A DNA stretch of 64,000 nt from Acinetobacter pullicarnis. GTDB lineage: Bacteria; Pseudomonadota; Gammaproteobacteria; Pseudomonadales; Moraxellaceae. The notes beneath the pieces were generated by a model. That model was given only the letters and a program-made list of their open reading frames with translations. It was not told where the DNA came from and ran no database searches. The position numbers and the translations under genes are program-made. Position 1 is the stretch's first letter. The number at the start of each line of letters is the position of its first letter. Shown here piece after piece: positions 40,496 through 49,639 of the stretch. The stretch lies in assembly GCF_006352475.1 (NCBI RefSeq), contig NZ_VCMZ01000001.1, positions 1,240,001 through 1,304,000 on the forward strand, written 5' to 3'.

Positions 40496-40517
40496 GGACG
40501 CATTTGCGTCCTTTTTT
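40496..40517 (+). terminator. Terminator after the GrlR-like gene
   Basis: GGACGC and GCGTCC arms, ATTT loop, then six T residues. Confidence 0.8.
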
Positions 40518-40537
40518 ATTATCAAAAGGAAAGTAAA

Positions 40538-40684
40538 ATGAAACGATTTTCTATTAATTTATTAGTTAAATCATGTGTAAAATATACTGGCAAAACAAAA
40601 CAGGAACTCGCGAGAAAATGGGCTGTTCACTATTTTTTAACTCGATCTAAAACAAAAGCTTATTGGCGAACAATTTTTTCTTAA
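40538..40684 (+). CDS. Small basic protein, 48 residues
   Basis: A strongly basic peptide (starts MKRFSINLLVKSCVKY) with AGGAAAG about 6 nt before the ATG and terminators on both sides. It is likely expressed on its own short transcript. Could bind nucleic acid or membrane. No family recognised. Confidence 0.5.
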   Translation: MKRFSINLLVKSCVKYTGKTKQELARKWAVHYFLTRSKTKAYWRTIFS

Positions 40685-40757
40685 TGTCGTAACCTCATGC
40701 AAGTAACCACGACATGCACATAAGGTGGAGTTGTGCCCACCACCTATAAAATTTCAT

Positions 40758-40783
40758 GCCTCGCATTTGCGGGGCTTTTTTAT
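40758..40783 (+). terminator. Terminator before the 40,797 gene
   Basis: GCCTCGC and GCGGGGC arms around ATTT, with six T residues. Confidence 0.8.
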
Positions 40784-40796
40784 ATCGAGAGCAATC

Positions 40797-41132
40797 ATGA
40801 AAGTAATACAGTTTAAGAAGAGCGGGCAATATACAGGTAACTGTGATGAAGTGACTAAGGCCCTTGGTGGTACTGTGACTTATACGGGGCAGTGTGGCAG
40901 TAAGGGAATTCAAAAAACCTATGAGCGAGGTGATCAGTGTCTGCCGCTTCAATTCAACGACTGGATTATTGATATTGACGGTGTGGTTCTTATTTTAAGT
41001 GAAGATCAATATCGTGTATTGAAGTCAGTTGTAATCGCTCAGCCATTTGTTATTAGTAAGCAAATTGATGATGCAATTAATAAAAACATTACGAATGAAC
41101 AACGACAGGGTGGATCACTACGCCATAAATAG
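40797..41132 (+). CDS. Hypothetical protein with a tape-measure-like C-terminal end
   Basis: A protein of 111 residues starting MKVIQFKKSGQYTG. The N-terminal ~85 residues are a compact unknown domain. The last ~15 (NEQRQGGSLRHK) resemble the end of the tape-measure protein (RQEQRQGGLLSK), and the DNA around GACAGGGTGG is also alike. This may be a copied tape-measure end from the event that brought in the 37.4-41.1 kb block. Directly followed by the gpM-like gene. Confidence 0.5.
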   Translation: MKVIQFKKSGQYTGNCDEVTKALGGTVTYTGQCGSKGIQKTYERGDQCLPLQFNDWIIDIDGVVLILSEDQYRVLKSVVIAQPFVISKQIDDAINKNITNEQRQGGSLRHK

Positions 41133-41141
41133 GTTAATCAC

Positions 41142-41480
41142 ATGAGCGACAGACTATTCAATTATGAAACCGACCTCGACGGGAATAATGCATCAACTCA
41201 GTTCGCCGTGCTGACTTCAAAATTTGGAGATGGCTACGAACAAAATACCAGTGTTGGAATCAACAACAAAAAGGGGCAGTGGGCGTATCAACGTACAGCC
41301 TATTCAGCCGAGATTCTCGCGATCAAACAGTTCTTTGATGATCATAAAGGTGCTGACTCGTTTCTTTGGAAGCATCCAAAGCATGGCTTAGTTCGCGTTA
41401 AAACAGATGTTCAGTATCAGGAGGTTGATCTAGGCGGTGACGTTTGGCGCATCTCAACAACATTTTTTCAACAGTTTTAA
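41142..41480 (+). CDS. Minor tail protein, gpM-like
   Basis: A protein of 112 residues. GDGYEQNTSVGINNKKGQW and FLWKHPKHGLVRVKTDVQY are blocks of the lambda gpM family (Phage_min_tail). It assembles in the tail tip between the tape measure and gpL. In lambda M directly follows the tape-measure gene; here 3.8 kb of accessory DNA separates them. Confidence 0.88.
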   Translation: MSDRLFNYETDLDGNNASTQFAVLTSKFGDGYEQNTSVGINNKKGQWAYQRTAYSAEILAIKQFFDDHKGADSFLWKHPKHGLVRVKTDVQYQEVDLGGDVWRISTTFFQQF

Positions 41481-41497
41481 TTTAACCCAATCCAACT

Positions 41498-41519
41498 GCC
41501 CGCATCTGCGGGCTTTTTT
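41498..41519 (+). terminator. Terminator after the gpM-like gene
   Basis: GCCCGC and GCGGGC arms around ATCT with six T residues. Confidence 0.8.
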
Positions 41520-41530
41520 GTGAGCAAGAT

Positions 41531-42700
41531 ATGACTATTCAATTAAAAAACTTAGGCACGGCGCCAACAGGTGCCGGTGGTGATACAAATCGATCAGGCG
41601 CAGCCAAGGATAACGAAAACTTTAGCAATCAGCAGCATGCGGCAAGTCGGATGGTGGGGGAGGCTGCAGGCAATGTAATGCAGGTTGGGGCGTTCGGGTT
41701 AGGGGATCGGTTAGGCTCTCCATATATCAGTAAGGAAACGAATTTAACCAACATACCAAACGGTCTTTATGGTCTTGAAAACGGCGGGCATGCAGGACTC
41801 TTGATCAGACAGCCGGGTGGGGCTGGATTCAAAAGGTTGACTATATTTGGCTTTCCCGCAGACAACAATATTCCAGATGCATTCTACTATGCTATAAATT
41901 TAGATGACGGGAAGACGCTTTCAGAGCTTAAATCCTCAAGACACATCTTGCACACATCAAGAAATACAACCACCGACTCGAACGGCTTCATCAAAAAAGC
42001 ATCTCCAATCATTCAGCTTTTCGCAGACAAACTCACAGCGAATGACGAAGCTGTTGAACAACACCCAATTTTCGAAAAGTTAGATACTGGTCATTACCTC
42101 ATTAAGGATACGGAAGGCTTTGCAAAGCAAGGCTGGTGGATCCAAGTGCCGACCGACACGAACGGCAATAAGATTTGTGCGGTTGAATATCAAACACTGG
42201 AAAACGGCGATCTTGAAATTAAAACTTTTAAGAAAAAGCTTAATGATGATGGTGACATTGTTGCAAGCCATGACAAACCAATTGACATCCCAAGTAACTC
42301 AAATGGTGAGCCGCGCTGGATTGATATTCGTTTGAATGAACTACCTAAAAAGCCAACTGTGCAGCGAATTCCGCGTACTGAAAAGCAACCTAAAATGGTC
42401 AAGCAGCTCAAGTACGCACCACAACTGACCTACATCACAAAACTTGAAGATCTATACGACGATGAGGGTAAGCCTGTCATTGTTGGTGGTAAGAACTATC
42501 AAAAGCCCACAACCCACATTCACACCGATGCAAATGGCACTCCAATCCTAACTGATCAGCAAGTGATGAATGAAAAGGGTGAGCCGGTATTTGAGTTTGT
42601 TCAAGAGCTTGATAGTGATGGTAAGCCTGTCTTTGAGGATGTGCCTGTGCTTGATGAGGATGGAAATCAAATCTTTGATGAGGTAATTCATGAACCTTAA
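41531..42700 (+). CDS. Tail-fibre-like protein inserted between M and L
   Basis: A protein of 389 residues. The middle (SNGFIKKASPIIQLFADKL, HPIFEKLDTGHYLIKDTEGF, GWWIQVPTDTNGNKICAVEY) resembles a domain of phage tail-fibre or spike ends. The C-terminal ~110 residues contain a run of GxPVFE-type short repeats (GEPVFE, GKPVFED, GNQIFDE). An accessory fibre or adhesin used in host recognition is the likely role. Placement between tail-tip assembly genes is unusual. It overlaps the gpL-like gene by 11 nt. Confidence 0.6.
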   Translation: MTIQLKNLGTAPTGAGGDTNRSGAAKDNENFSNQQHAASRMVGEAAGNVMQVGAFGLGDRLGSPYISKETNLTNIPNGLYGLENGGHAGLLIRQPGGAGFKRLTIFGFPADNNIPDAFYYAINLDDGKTLSELKSSRHILHTSRNTTTDSNGFIKKASPIIQLFADKLTANDEAVEQHPIFEKLDTGHYLIKDTEGFAKQGWWIQVPTDTNGNKICAVEYQTLENGDLEIKTFKKKLNDDGDIVASHDKPIDIPSNSNGEPRWIDIRLNELPKKPTVQRIPRTEKQPKMVKQLKYAPQLTYITKLEDLYDDEGKPVIVGGKNYQKPTTHIHTDANGTPILTDQQVMNEKGEPVFEFVQELDSDGKPVFEDVPVLDEDGNQIFDEVIHEP

Positions 42701-43478
42701 TAGTGATTTTCAAAAGCTTTATGTCGATGGTCTGATTCGACTCTATGAACTTGATGCTAGCGCCCTCGGTGCTGGTATTTTACGTTTTCATGGACATATT
42801 TCTTATGAGGATTGGCAGCGGATCTATAGCTATGCGGGTTCAAATGTGATGGCAGGAGACACCACCCAAATGGCTGGAAAGCTGTTTAATAATGGCAAAG
42901 ATAAGGTCTGGATGCGAAATATCACGTTTGGCGGTCAGACTTTCGAGCCTATGGCTTTGGAAGTCTCAGGACTTGAAATGCGTAGTGATGGTAAAGCCTC
43001 TGCGCCCACTTTAAGCATGGCCAATAATATCAATGGTATCCAAGGTGCCGTATCAGCTTACTGTTTACGATTTGGTGATTTTGCAGGAGCCAAAATCAAA
43101 GTCATTACGACCTTGGCCAAGTATCTGGATGCGGCCAATTTTAGCGGTGGCAATGCTTCAGCTAATTCCAATGAGTCAAAAACACAACTTTGGTTCATTG
43201 AGCAAAAGACTTCTGAAAATGCCAATCAGGTAAGCTTTGAATTATCTAACCCTGTGGATTTTGAGGGCTTAAAGATTCCAACTCGACAAATCTCTAATTA
43301 TTGTGGTTGGGAATATCGTAGTGAAGAATGTGGGTATATCGGTGCGGCAATGTTCACAAATAAAGATGAGCCCACAGATAATCCTGCGCTAGATCGCTGT
43401 AGCTTTAGAACGTCGGGATGCAATTGTCGTGATAATGAACAACGCTTTGGTGGCTTCCCTGCATCGAATATGGTGTAA
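42690..43478 (+). CDS. Minor tail protein, gpL-like (Fe-S type)
   Basis: A protein of 262 residues. Four C-terminal cysteines (in ISNYCGWEYRSEECGY and CSFRTSGCNCRDNEQRFGG) match the iron-sulfur region of lambda gpL. It assembles in the tail tip with K, I and J homologues encoded next. The spacing of the genes (1-3 nt or overlap) is that of a tight operon. Confidence 0.9.
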   Translation: MNLNSDFQKLYVDGLIRLYELDASALGAGILRFHGHISYEDWQRIYSYAGSNVMAGDTTQMAGKLFNNGKDKVWMRNITFGGQTFEPMALEVSGLEMRSDGKASAPTLSMANNINGIQGAVSAYCLRFGDFAGAKIKVITTLAKYLDAANFSGGNASANSNESKTQLWFIEQKTSENANQVSFELSNPVDFEGLKIPTRQISNYCGWEYRSEECGYIGAAMFTNKDEPTDNPALDRCSFRTSGCNCRDNEQRFGGFPASNMV

Positions 43479-43480
43479 AT

Positions 43481-44224
43481 ATGAAACTCACAAAGAAACT
43501 TAAAGTCGATATCTTGGCACATGCCGAACAGTGTTACCCCGCAGAATGTTGCGGGGTTATTGTTTTGGGTCGTTATATTCCTTGCCGTAATGTTGCAGAA
43601 CAAGGGCAGTTTCAAATTCATCATCAAGACTTGGCTAATGCTGAAGATCTTGGGGAAATTGAAGCTTATGTGCATTCCCACCCCAATGCGACTGCACGTG
43701 CTTCAGACTTGGACCTATTACAGATTGAACTACATGAAAAACCTTGGGTGATCTGTGCATGGCCAGAGATTGAATTTCAGGTCTATGAGCCTTGCGGTTA
43801 TCAGGCCCCATTGATTGGCCGTGATTACTATCATGGCTACCAAGACTGCTATTCGATCGTGCGTGACTTTTACAGCCGTGAACTAGGCATTAACCTGATG
43901 GATTTCGAGCGTCAGGACGACTGGTGGTCTAATAAAGAAAGCAAGTCACTCTACCTTGATAACTTGGATGCAGCAGGATTCTATGAAGCAAGTGAACCGC
44001 AATATGGTGACATGCTGGTGTGTAATGTTGGTCGGACTGAGCATCCCAATCATGCTGTGATCTGGCTGGGTGACCAGTGGCAACTCAAGTCAGAACAAAG
44101 TACAGCATGTTTTGGTGGACCACTTATTCTGCATCACCCATACAACCGTAAGTCAGTACGTGAAATCCTTGGTCAGCAATGGCAAGAACGTGTTGTCAAA
44201 ATCGTGAGGCATAAAGATGCTTAA
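43481..44224 (+). CDS. Tail tip protein, gpK-like (JAMM plus NlpC/P60)
   Basis: A protein of 247 residues with two peptidase parts. Residues ~1-110 carry a JAMM motif: Glu22, HSHP at ~65-68 and SDLD at ~75-78. Residues ~115-230 carry an NlpC/P60 domain with Cys123 in QDCYSIVRDF and His191 in NHAVIWLG. It may cut peptidoglycan during DNA entry or process tail proteins. The same two-domain layout is found in lambda gpK. Confidence 0.92.
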   Translation: MKLTKKLKVDILAHAEQCYPAECCGVIVLGRYIPCRNVAEQGQFQIHHQDLANAEDLGEIEAYVHSHPNATARASDLDLLQIELHEKPWVICAWPEIEFQVYEPCGYQAPLIGRDYYHGYQDCYSIVRDFYSRELGINLMDFERQDDWWSNKESKSLYLDNLDAAGFYEASEPQYGDMLVCNVGRTEHPNHAVIWLGDQWQLKSEQSTACFGGPLILHHPYNRKSVREILGQQWQERVVKIVRHKDA

Positions 44225-44846
44225 AACAATCAAGTTATACGGTGTACTTGGTAAGAAATTTGGCAAAGAGTTTAAGTTAGCAGTTGAAAGCACACGGGAG
44301 GCAGTTAAAGCTTTATCCGTGCAAGTACCGGGCTTTGAGCAATTTATGTTAACGGCTCACGAGCATGGTTTAGCTTTTGCCATCTACCAAGATGATGAAA
44401 ACATTGCTGAGGATCAAATTGATTTTGATACCGGTGCTGAAGTGATCAAGATTGTACCGCAAGTGATTGGTGCGGGTGGTAATAATGGGGTGTTACAGGT
44501 CATTCTTGGCGTTGTCATGATTGCTGTAGGTTATTTTACTTTTGGTGCAACAACGGCTTATGGTGCTGCCTTGATTGGTGCTGGTATTGGTATGACTATT
44601 GGGGGTGTTGCTCAGATGCTTATGCCCAAGGTTAATGCTCAAGATCAAAACCAAGATGGTAACAAATCCAACCATGGCTTTGGTGGAGCTATCACAACCA
44701 TTGCTCAAGGTAACCCAGTCCCAATCCTTTATGGTCAACGTGAAGTTGGTGGCTTCATTGTCAATGCTGGTCAGTTTGCCGTTGATACCTTTAGTTCAAC
44801 TGATGCTGGTTATACAGGCGGAAGTGGTGGCGGTGGTAAGAAATAA
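44217..44846 (+). CDS. Tail assembly protein, gpI-like
   Basis: A protein of 209 residues. Residues ~1-85 form a ubiquitin-like domain, two hydrophobic segments lie at ~92-140 (VLQVILGVVMIAVGYFTFG and ALIGAGIGMTIGG), and a Gly/Asn-rich end follows. This is the pattern of lambda gpI, which helps tail-tip assembly but is not kept in the virion. It overlaps the K-like gene by 8 nt. Confidence 0.88.
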   Translation: MLKTIKLYGVLGKKFGKEFKLAVESTREAVKALSVQVPGFEQFMLTAHEHGLAFAIYQDDENIAEDQIDFDTGAEVIKIVPQVIGAGGNNGVLQVILGVVMIAVGYFTFGATTAYGAALIGAGIGMTIGGVAQMLMPKVNAQDQNQDGNKSNHGFGGAITTIAQGNPVPILYGQREVGGFIVNAGQFAVDTFSSTDAGYTGGSGGGGKK

Positions 44847-44862
44847 TCTAAATGGATATTCG

Positions 44863-44884
44863 GGCGCAATGAGCGCCTTTTTTA
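44863..44884 (+). terminator. Terminator before the J-like gene
   Basis: GGCGC and GCGCC arms around AATGA, then a T tract and ATTGCCTGGAG. Confidence 0.75.
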
Positions 44885-44900
44885 TTGCCTGGAGAAAAGC

Positions 44901-47900
44901 ATGCGTACAGTAATGGGTGCTAAAGGTGGAAGCAAAAGCCCAAGACAACCCAAGGTTGCTAATGACACAGCAGCTTCAAAAACCTATGCACGTGTGCAGT
45001 ATGGTATGGGTGAAGGTGAGGTCGAAGGTTTGGCGAATGGTCTGAAATCAATCTATCTCGATGACACGCCTGTTGAGAACGATAGTGGGGCTAAAAACTT
45101 TCAGGATGTCACTTTAGATTTTCGTACCGGTACTAATGATCAAACCTATATGGAAGGCTTTGAAAGTATTGCATCCGAGTCTGCTGTCGGTGTTGAGCTA
45201 AAAAGTGCTACACCATGGGTTAAAGGAATCACTAATCTAGGCTTAGATGCAGTAATTGTGCGTGTGCGTTTTGGTGCACTGAAACAGCAGGACCCAAGTA
45301 GTGGTGATGTCACTGGTGTAACCATCGATTATTCAATTGAAGTGCAGACTGATGGTGGGGCATGGGAGTTAGTGCTTGATACACAAATGTCAGGCAAAAC
45401 CTCAGCTAACTATGAACGTCCGCACGAGATCGTATTACCTAGGGCTAACAAGAACTGGTTGATTCGTGTCACACGTAAAACACCAAACTCAACTTCCGAA
45501 TACGTCAGCGACAAAATGTATGTGCAAGCGATTACTGAACTTGTTTATCAGAAATTAGCCTATCCAAATACAGCATTAATTGGTGTGCAATATGATGCTG
45601 AAACATTCTCGAATGTTGCCAAACTTGCTGTTGAGTTGAAAGGGATCAAAATTAAGGTACCAAGTAACTATGATCCTGTATCTCGCACATATGTGGGTAT
45701 GTGGAATGGACTATTTAAACGTGCTTATACCAATAACCCTGCATGGATCTATTACGACCTCTGTACCGCCAAACGTTATGCACTGGGTAACCGTTTATCT
45801 GAGCCGATGATTGATAAATGGTCCTTGTATCGTTTAGCTCAGTACTGTGACCAAAAAGTACCAGATGGCAAAGGTAGAGAAGAACCGCGTTTTACTTGCA
45901 ATGTGTACATTCAAAGCGCTGAAGCAGCTTTTGATGTTTTAAGAAAGCTTGCAGGTCTATTTCGTGCCATTAACTATTGGGACGGTACCGCAATTGTTTG
46001 TGATGCCGATCTTCCACAAGATACTTACTTTACGTACACATCGGCAAATATTATTGGTGGCGTTGAGTCGATTAATTACACCGGGACACGATCACGTGAT
46101 CGGCATAATGCAGTCAAGGTTGCTTGGGATAACCCACAAAATCGATATAAAACTGAATATGTATTTGTACGTGATGAAAAAGCAATTTCAGAAGATAAAA
46201 CAGTAAAAATGTTGGAGCTTGAAGCATGGGGTTGCACATCGGAAGGCCAAGCGCAACGGACTGGCCAATGGGCCTTAAAGTCTGAACAGCTTGAAATTCG
46301 AACTGCTACTTTTAAAGTCGGTTTAGATGGTCATATTCCCCTACCGGGTAAAATAATTGAAATCGCAGACGAGTTATTTGCAGGTCGTGCTAATGGTGGG
46401 CGTATTGCTGCCGTATCTAAAGACCGTAAAAGCATTACCCTTGATCGCGATGATGTTGTTTGTCGTGCTGGTGATCGATTGGTGGTGAATGGTGAAGATG
46501 GCAAAGCACAAGCGCGTGTTGTAACAGGTATTAGTGGGCGAGTTGTCACCGTAGTTTCGGCATTTGATGTTGTGGCTGCTCAAAACATTTGGATCGTTGA
46601 TGCAAAAGACTTGGCAACGATGAAATTTCGTATTATTTCGATTGCTCAGAATGAACAGCATCAATTTACCATTACAGCCTTACAACACAATCCAGCAAAG
46701 TATGATGCGATTGATCATGGGGCCTTTATTGATGATCGTCCGATCTCAATCATTAACCCAACGACTCAAGACCCTGTAGAGTCTGTCACTATCTCTAGTG
46801 AGCAAATGGTGCAACAGGGCTTATCTGTTGAAACCATGGTGATTAGTTGGCCACAAGTCAAAGATGCCACAAAGTATCAAGTTGAGTGGCGTAAAGACAA
46901 TGGTACTTGGTTAAAGTTGCCTATTACTGGCAGTAACTCAGCTGAAGTTGCAGGGATTTATGCAGGTAAGTATGAAGCGCGTGTGATTGCAATTTCAGCC
47001 TTTGATATCTCATCTTTACCAACTTATTCAGTTCTAACAGAGCTTAAAGGTAAGCAAGGTAAACCACCTAAACTGGCATTTATCCGTGCCACTGGTGTTT
47101 TATTTGGGATGAAACTTGACTGGGGCTTTCCTGCAATTGGTGCACTGGATACGGCATTTGTAGAGATCAATGTGAGTCCTGATGGTAAATCGAATATTGC
47201 TCAACTTGGCTTATTTGCTTATCCAACAACCACGCATACCATCCAAGGATTACAACCCAACCTAACCCAGTTCTATCAAGGACGTTTGGTTGATCGTATT
47301 GGAAACAAAGGGGATTGGTCGGCATGGGTGAGTGGCACCACGACTTCAAATGCGAAAGATGTGCTTGATCTACTGCATGAGCAAATCTCTGAAAGTCAGT
47401 TAAATAAAGACTTGCAAGAGAAAATAGATAAAATTGATTCTATTGATGGCGACTTAAGCGGTATTAATGAGTCGATCAGAAACGCTCAAAACACAGCAGA
47501 TAAAGCAAATACAGACTTAGCTAAAGAGCGCCAAGATCGCATCAATGCCATCAACGCCACGCAGTTAAATATTGATAAAGAGGTGAAAGATAGAAAGCAG
47601 GCTATCAAAGACTCTGAGGATGGATTAACAAAAGTCATCAACCAGAAAAATAACGATACATTGCAAGTTGTTGATACGCTCAAAAAGTCAACTGATCAGG
47701 GTTTTGCTGCTGTTCAAAGTGACATGAAAGTTATTAGCAACGAGCAAAAAGTATTGTCTGAAAAAACTGACGGTGTTTATGCGCAACTCAATCCTCAACT
47801 CGCAGGTTCTACGACCGACATGGCTGGTAATGGTGCCATCTTTGTTGGTAGCTGGTCGCTTCAGTCAGCAATGATTGAGGGTGATATCGCCTTAGGCAAA

Positions 47901-49247
47901 CGTATCGATACAGTTCACGCTGAAGTAGGTGATAATAAGGCATCAATTCAAGAGGAGCGCATAGCTCGAATTGATGGTGATCGTATCACGACAGAGGCAC
48001 TGAATAGCTACGTTTCAAGCAATGACACAGCATTAGCGTCTGTACGTCAGACTGCAAATACATCTGTCGATAAGTCAAATGCAAACGCACAGTCAATCAA
48101 TGCACTCGACTCCAGGGTTAAAGTTGCTGAGGGTAATTCAGGCAAGGCACTAGAAAATAGCGCCAGTGCTGTGCAAAAGGCTGAAACCGCAGCCAACCAA
48201 GCAGGTTCAGCAGCGAGTATGGCATCGAGTGCTACAGCTACAGCACAAAATGCCAACTCCAATGCTGCAGCAGCTGTAAATGCATCAAATGGTGCGGTAA
48301 ATACTGCTAATGATGCTAAAAACACTGCAAACACAGCTAATCAAAACTCGGCAAGGGCTTTAAGTAAAGCTGATGTCGCTGCGACCGATGCTAGCTCTGC
48401 TGTTAAAAAAGTGGATGCGGTGGAGGCTAAGCTTGGTGACTACGCAACAACTGGGCAGCTTACTCAGGTCGATTCTAAAGTGAATATTGTTGATCAAAAA
48501 CTAACAGCAGAAACAAAAAGAATCGATGGTGTTTATGCTCAAGTAAACCCAGAAATGGCAGGCGCAACAGATGCATTAGCAGGTAATTCTGGATCAATGG
48601 CAGGTGTTTGGTCTGAGCAATCAGCTCGAATTGAAGGAGATATGGCCCAAGCTAAGCGCACAGATCAGGTTTCAGCAGAAATGCAGTTAAATAACGCTGT
48701 ATTGAAGTCTGAAATTGAAGCGAATGCCACAGCTACTAGTGCTGCAATTAAGGCGACAGAAACACTTCAAACTAGCGTCGGTGAAAACACAGCATCCGTT
48801 CAAGAGGTTAAAGAATCAGTTGATGGAGTTTATGCGCAACAATTTATCAAAACTGATGTGAATGGGCATATTGCTGGTCATGGCTCAATGAATGACGGCA
48901 AAGTTGCAACAATGGTTTTCAATTATGATGCTGTTTATTTTGGTGCTCCTGTTGGGATTGATGGGGTTGCGTCAAGGCCATTGATGGTGCTTCAAAACAC
49001 ACCTGTGACATTGCCGAATGGGACTGTGATCCCAAGGTCTGTTTATATTGATGGTGCAAATATTAACTATCTGCACGCAAGCAAGATTTATGCTGAAAAT
49101 TTAAATGCGCTTACTGCTGAGTTTGGGGAGTTTGTGACGTACAAAAACCCGAACAATAAGACTGGTGCAAGACGAGTGCAAAAAGGGCTTGTTGTTGAGG
49201 TTTATGACGACAATAACGTTTTACGATACAGAGATGGGTTGTGGTAA
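44901..49247 (+). CDS. Host-specificity/tail tip attachment protein, gpJ-like
   Basis: A protein of 1448 residues. The N-terminal block (GAKGGSKSPRQPKVANDTAA, KTYARVQYGMGEGEVEGL) is the standard J start. Residues ~600-800 hold fibronectin-III-like repeats. Residues ~830-1330 are Ala/Asn/Lys-rich helical coiled coil with internal repeats (two GVYAQ(L/V)NPxxAG(S/A) units). The C terminus has ALTAEFGEFVTYK. It is the tip fibre that binds the host. A 9.3-kb region including this gene has no CGCCGTG motif. Confidence 0.93.
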   Translation: MRTVMGAKGGSKSPRQPKVANDTAASKTYARVQYGMGEGEVEGLANGLKSIYLDDTPVENDSGAKNFQDVTLDFRTGTNDQTYMEGFESIASESAVGVELKSATPWVKGITNLGLDAVIVRVRFGALKQQDPSSGDVTGVTIDYSIEVQTDGGAWELVLDTQMSGKTSANYERPHEIVLPRANKNWLIRVTRKTPNSTSEYVSDKMYVQAITELVYQKLAYPNTALIGVQYDAETFSNVAKLAVELKGIKIKVPSNYDPVSRTYVGMWNGLFKRAYTNNPAWIYYDLCTAKRYALGNRLSEPMIDKWSLYRLAQYCDQKVPDGKGREEPRFTCNVYIQSAEAAFDVLRKLAGLFRAINYWDGTAIVCDADLPQDTYFTYTSANIIGGVESINYTGTRSRDRHNAVKVAWDNPQNRYKTEYVFVRDEKAISEDKTVKMLELEAWGCTSEGQAQRTGQWALKSEQLEIRTATFKVGLDGHIPLPGKIIEIADELFAGRANGGRIAAVSKDRKSITLDRDDVVCRAGDRLVVNGEDGKAQARVVTGISGRVVTVVSAFDVVAAQNIWIVDAKDLATMKFRIISIAQNEQHQFTITALQHNPAKYDAIDHGAFIDDRPISIINPTTQDPVESVTISSEQMVQQGLSVETMVISWPQVKDATKYQVEWRKDNGTWLKLPITGSNSAEVAGIYAGKYEARVIAISAFDISSLPTYSVLTELKGKQGKPPKLAFIRATGVLFGMKLDWGFPAIGALDTAFVEINVSPDGKSNIAQLGLFAYPTTTHTIQGLQPNLTQFYQGRLVDRIGNKGDWSAWVSGTTTSNAKDVLDLLHEQISESQLNKDLQEKIDKIDSIDGDLSGINESIRNAQNTADKANTDLAKERQDRINAINATQLNIDKEVKDRKQAIKDSEDGLTKVINQKNNDTLQVVDTLKKSTDQGFAAVQSDMKVISNEQKVLSEKTDGVYAQLNPQLAGSTTDMAGNGAIFVGSWSLQSAMIEGDIALGKRIDTVHAEVGDNKASIQEERIARIDGDRITTEALNSYVSSNDTALASVRQTANTSVDKSNANAQSINALDSRVKVAEGNSGKALENSASAVQKAETAANQAGSAASMASSATATAQNANSNAAAAVNASNGAVNTANDAKNTANTANQNSARALSKADVAATDASSAVKKVDAVEAKLGDYATTGQLTQVDSKVNIVDQKLTAETKRIDGVYAQVNPEMAGATDALAGNSGSMAGVWSEQSARIEGDMAQAKRTDQVSAEMQLNNAVLKSEIEANATATSAAIKATETLQTSVGENTASVQEVKESVDGVYAQQFIKTDVNGHIAGHGSMNDGKVATMVFNYDAVYFGAPVGIDGVASRPLMVLQNTPVTLPNGTVIPRSVYIDGANINYLHASKIYAENLNALTAEFGEFVTYKNPNNKTGARRVQKGLVVEVYDDNNVLRYRDGLW

Positions 49248-49639
49248 TGGCTGATTTGGATAGAGCAGGCATGCAAATTGATATTGACGGAAGTGGGGTT
49301 ATGGATGTATTTAACCCCTACCTTCCAGTTACTTATGTTCGCAGCAGAATAGCCTTACCCCAGCAAAACTCAAACAGCAACTATGAAGCGAGTTTTGACT
49401 TCTCTGTGCCTTCCGACTTAGTTAATCCTTACTTTTGGGTGGAGAGTGGCAAAACCTCCAACGCTGGGTATTTTTATTACTTTACACCACTGGGTGGACT
49501 CAACTGGCGGGTAACGCTATGGGGTAGGGTTAGATATTACCTGGATTCAAATGGTAGAGTGTACTCAACGGATGCCGCATGGACAGAGCCATTAATGAAA
49601 AATGATATGTTTGTAGTTGTTGGGGGTTTTCGTGGCTAA
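49247..49639 (+). CDS. Tail-tip accessory protein downstream of J
   Basis: A beta-rich, aromatic protein of 130 residues starting MADLDRAGMQIDIDG. Its ATG overlaps the J stop (TAATG), so it is translated right after J. It may be a receptor-binding cap or chaperone of the J tip. No family named. Confidence 0.55.
   Translation: MADLDRAGMQIDIDGSGVMDVFNPYLPVTYVRSRIALPQQNSNSNYEASFDFSVPSDLVNPYFWVESGKTSNAGYFYYFTPLGGLNWRVTLWGRVRYYLDSNGRVYSTDAAWTEPLMKNDMFVVVGGFRG

Noticed and set aside
48047..48334. Minus-strand open frame of 95 codons inside the J-like gene
   Set aside because: It is the complement of the Ala/Asn-rich coiled-coil repeats of J; the Ala/Phe-rich translation is a shadow.
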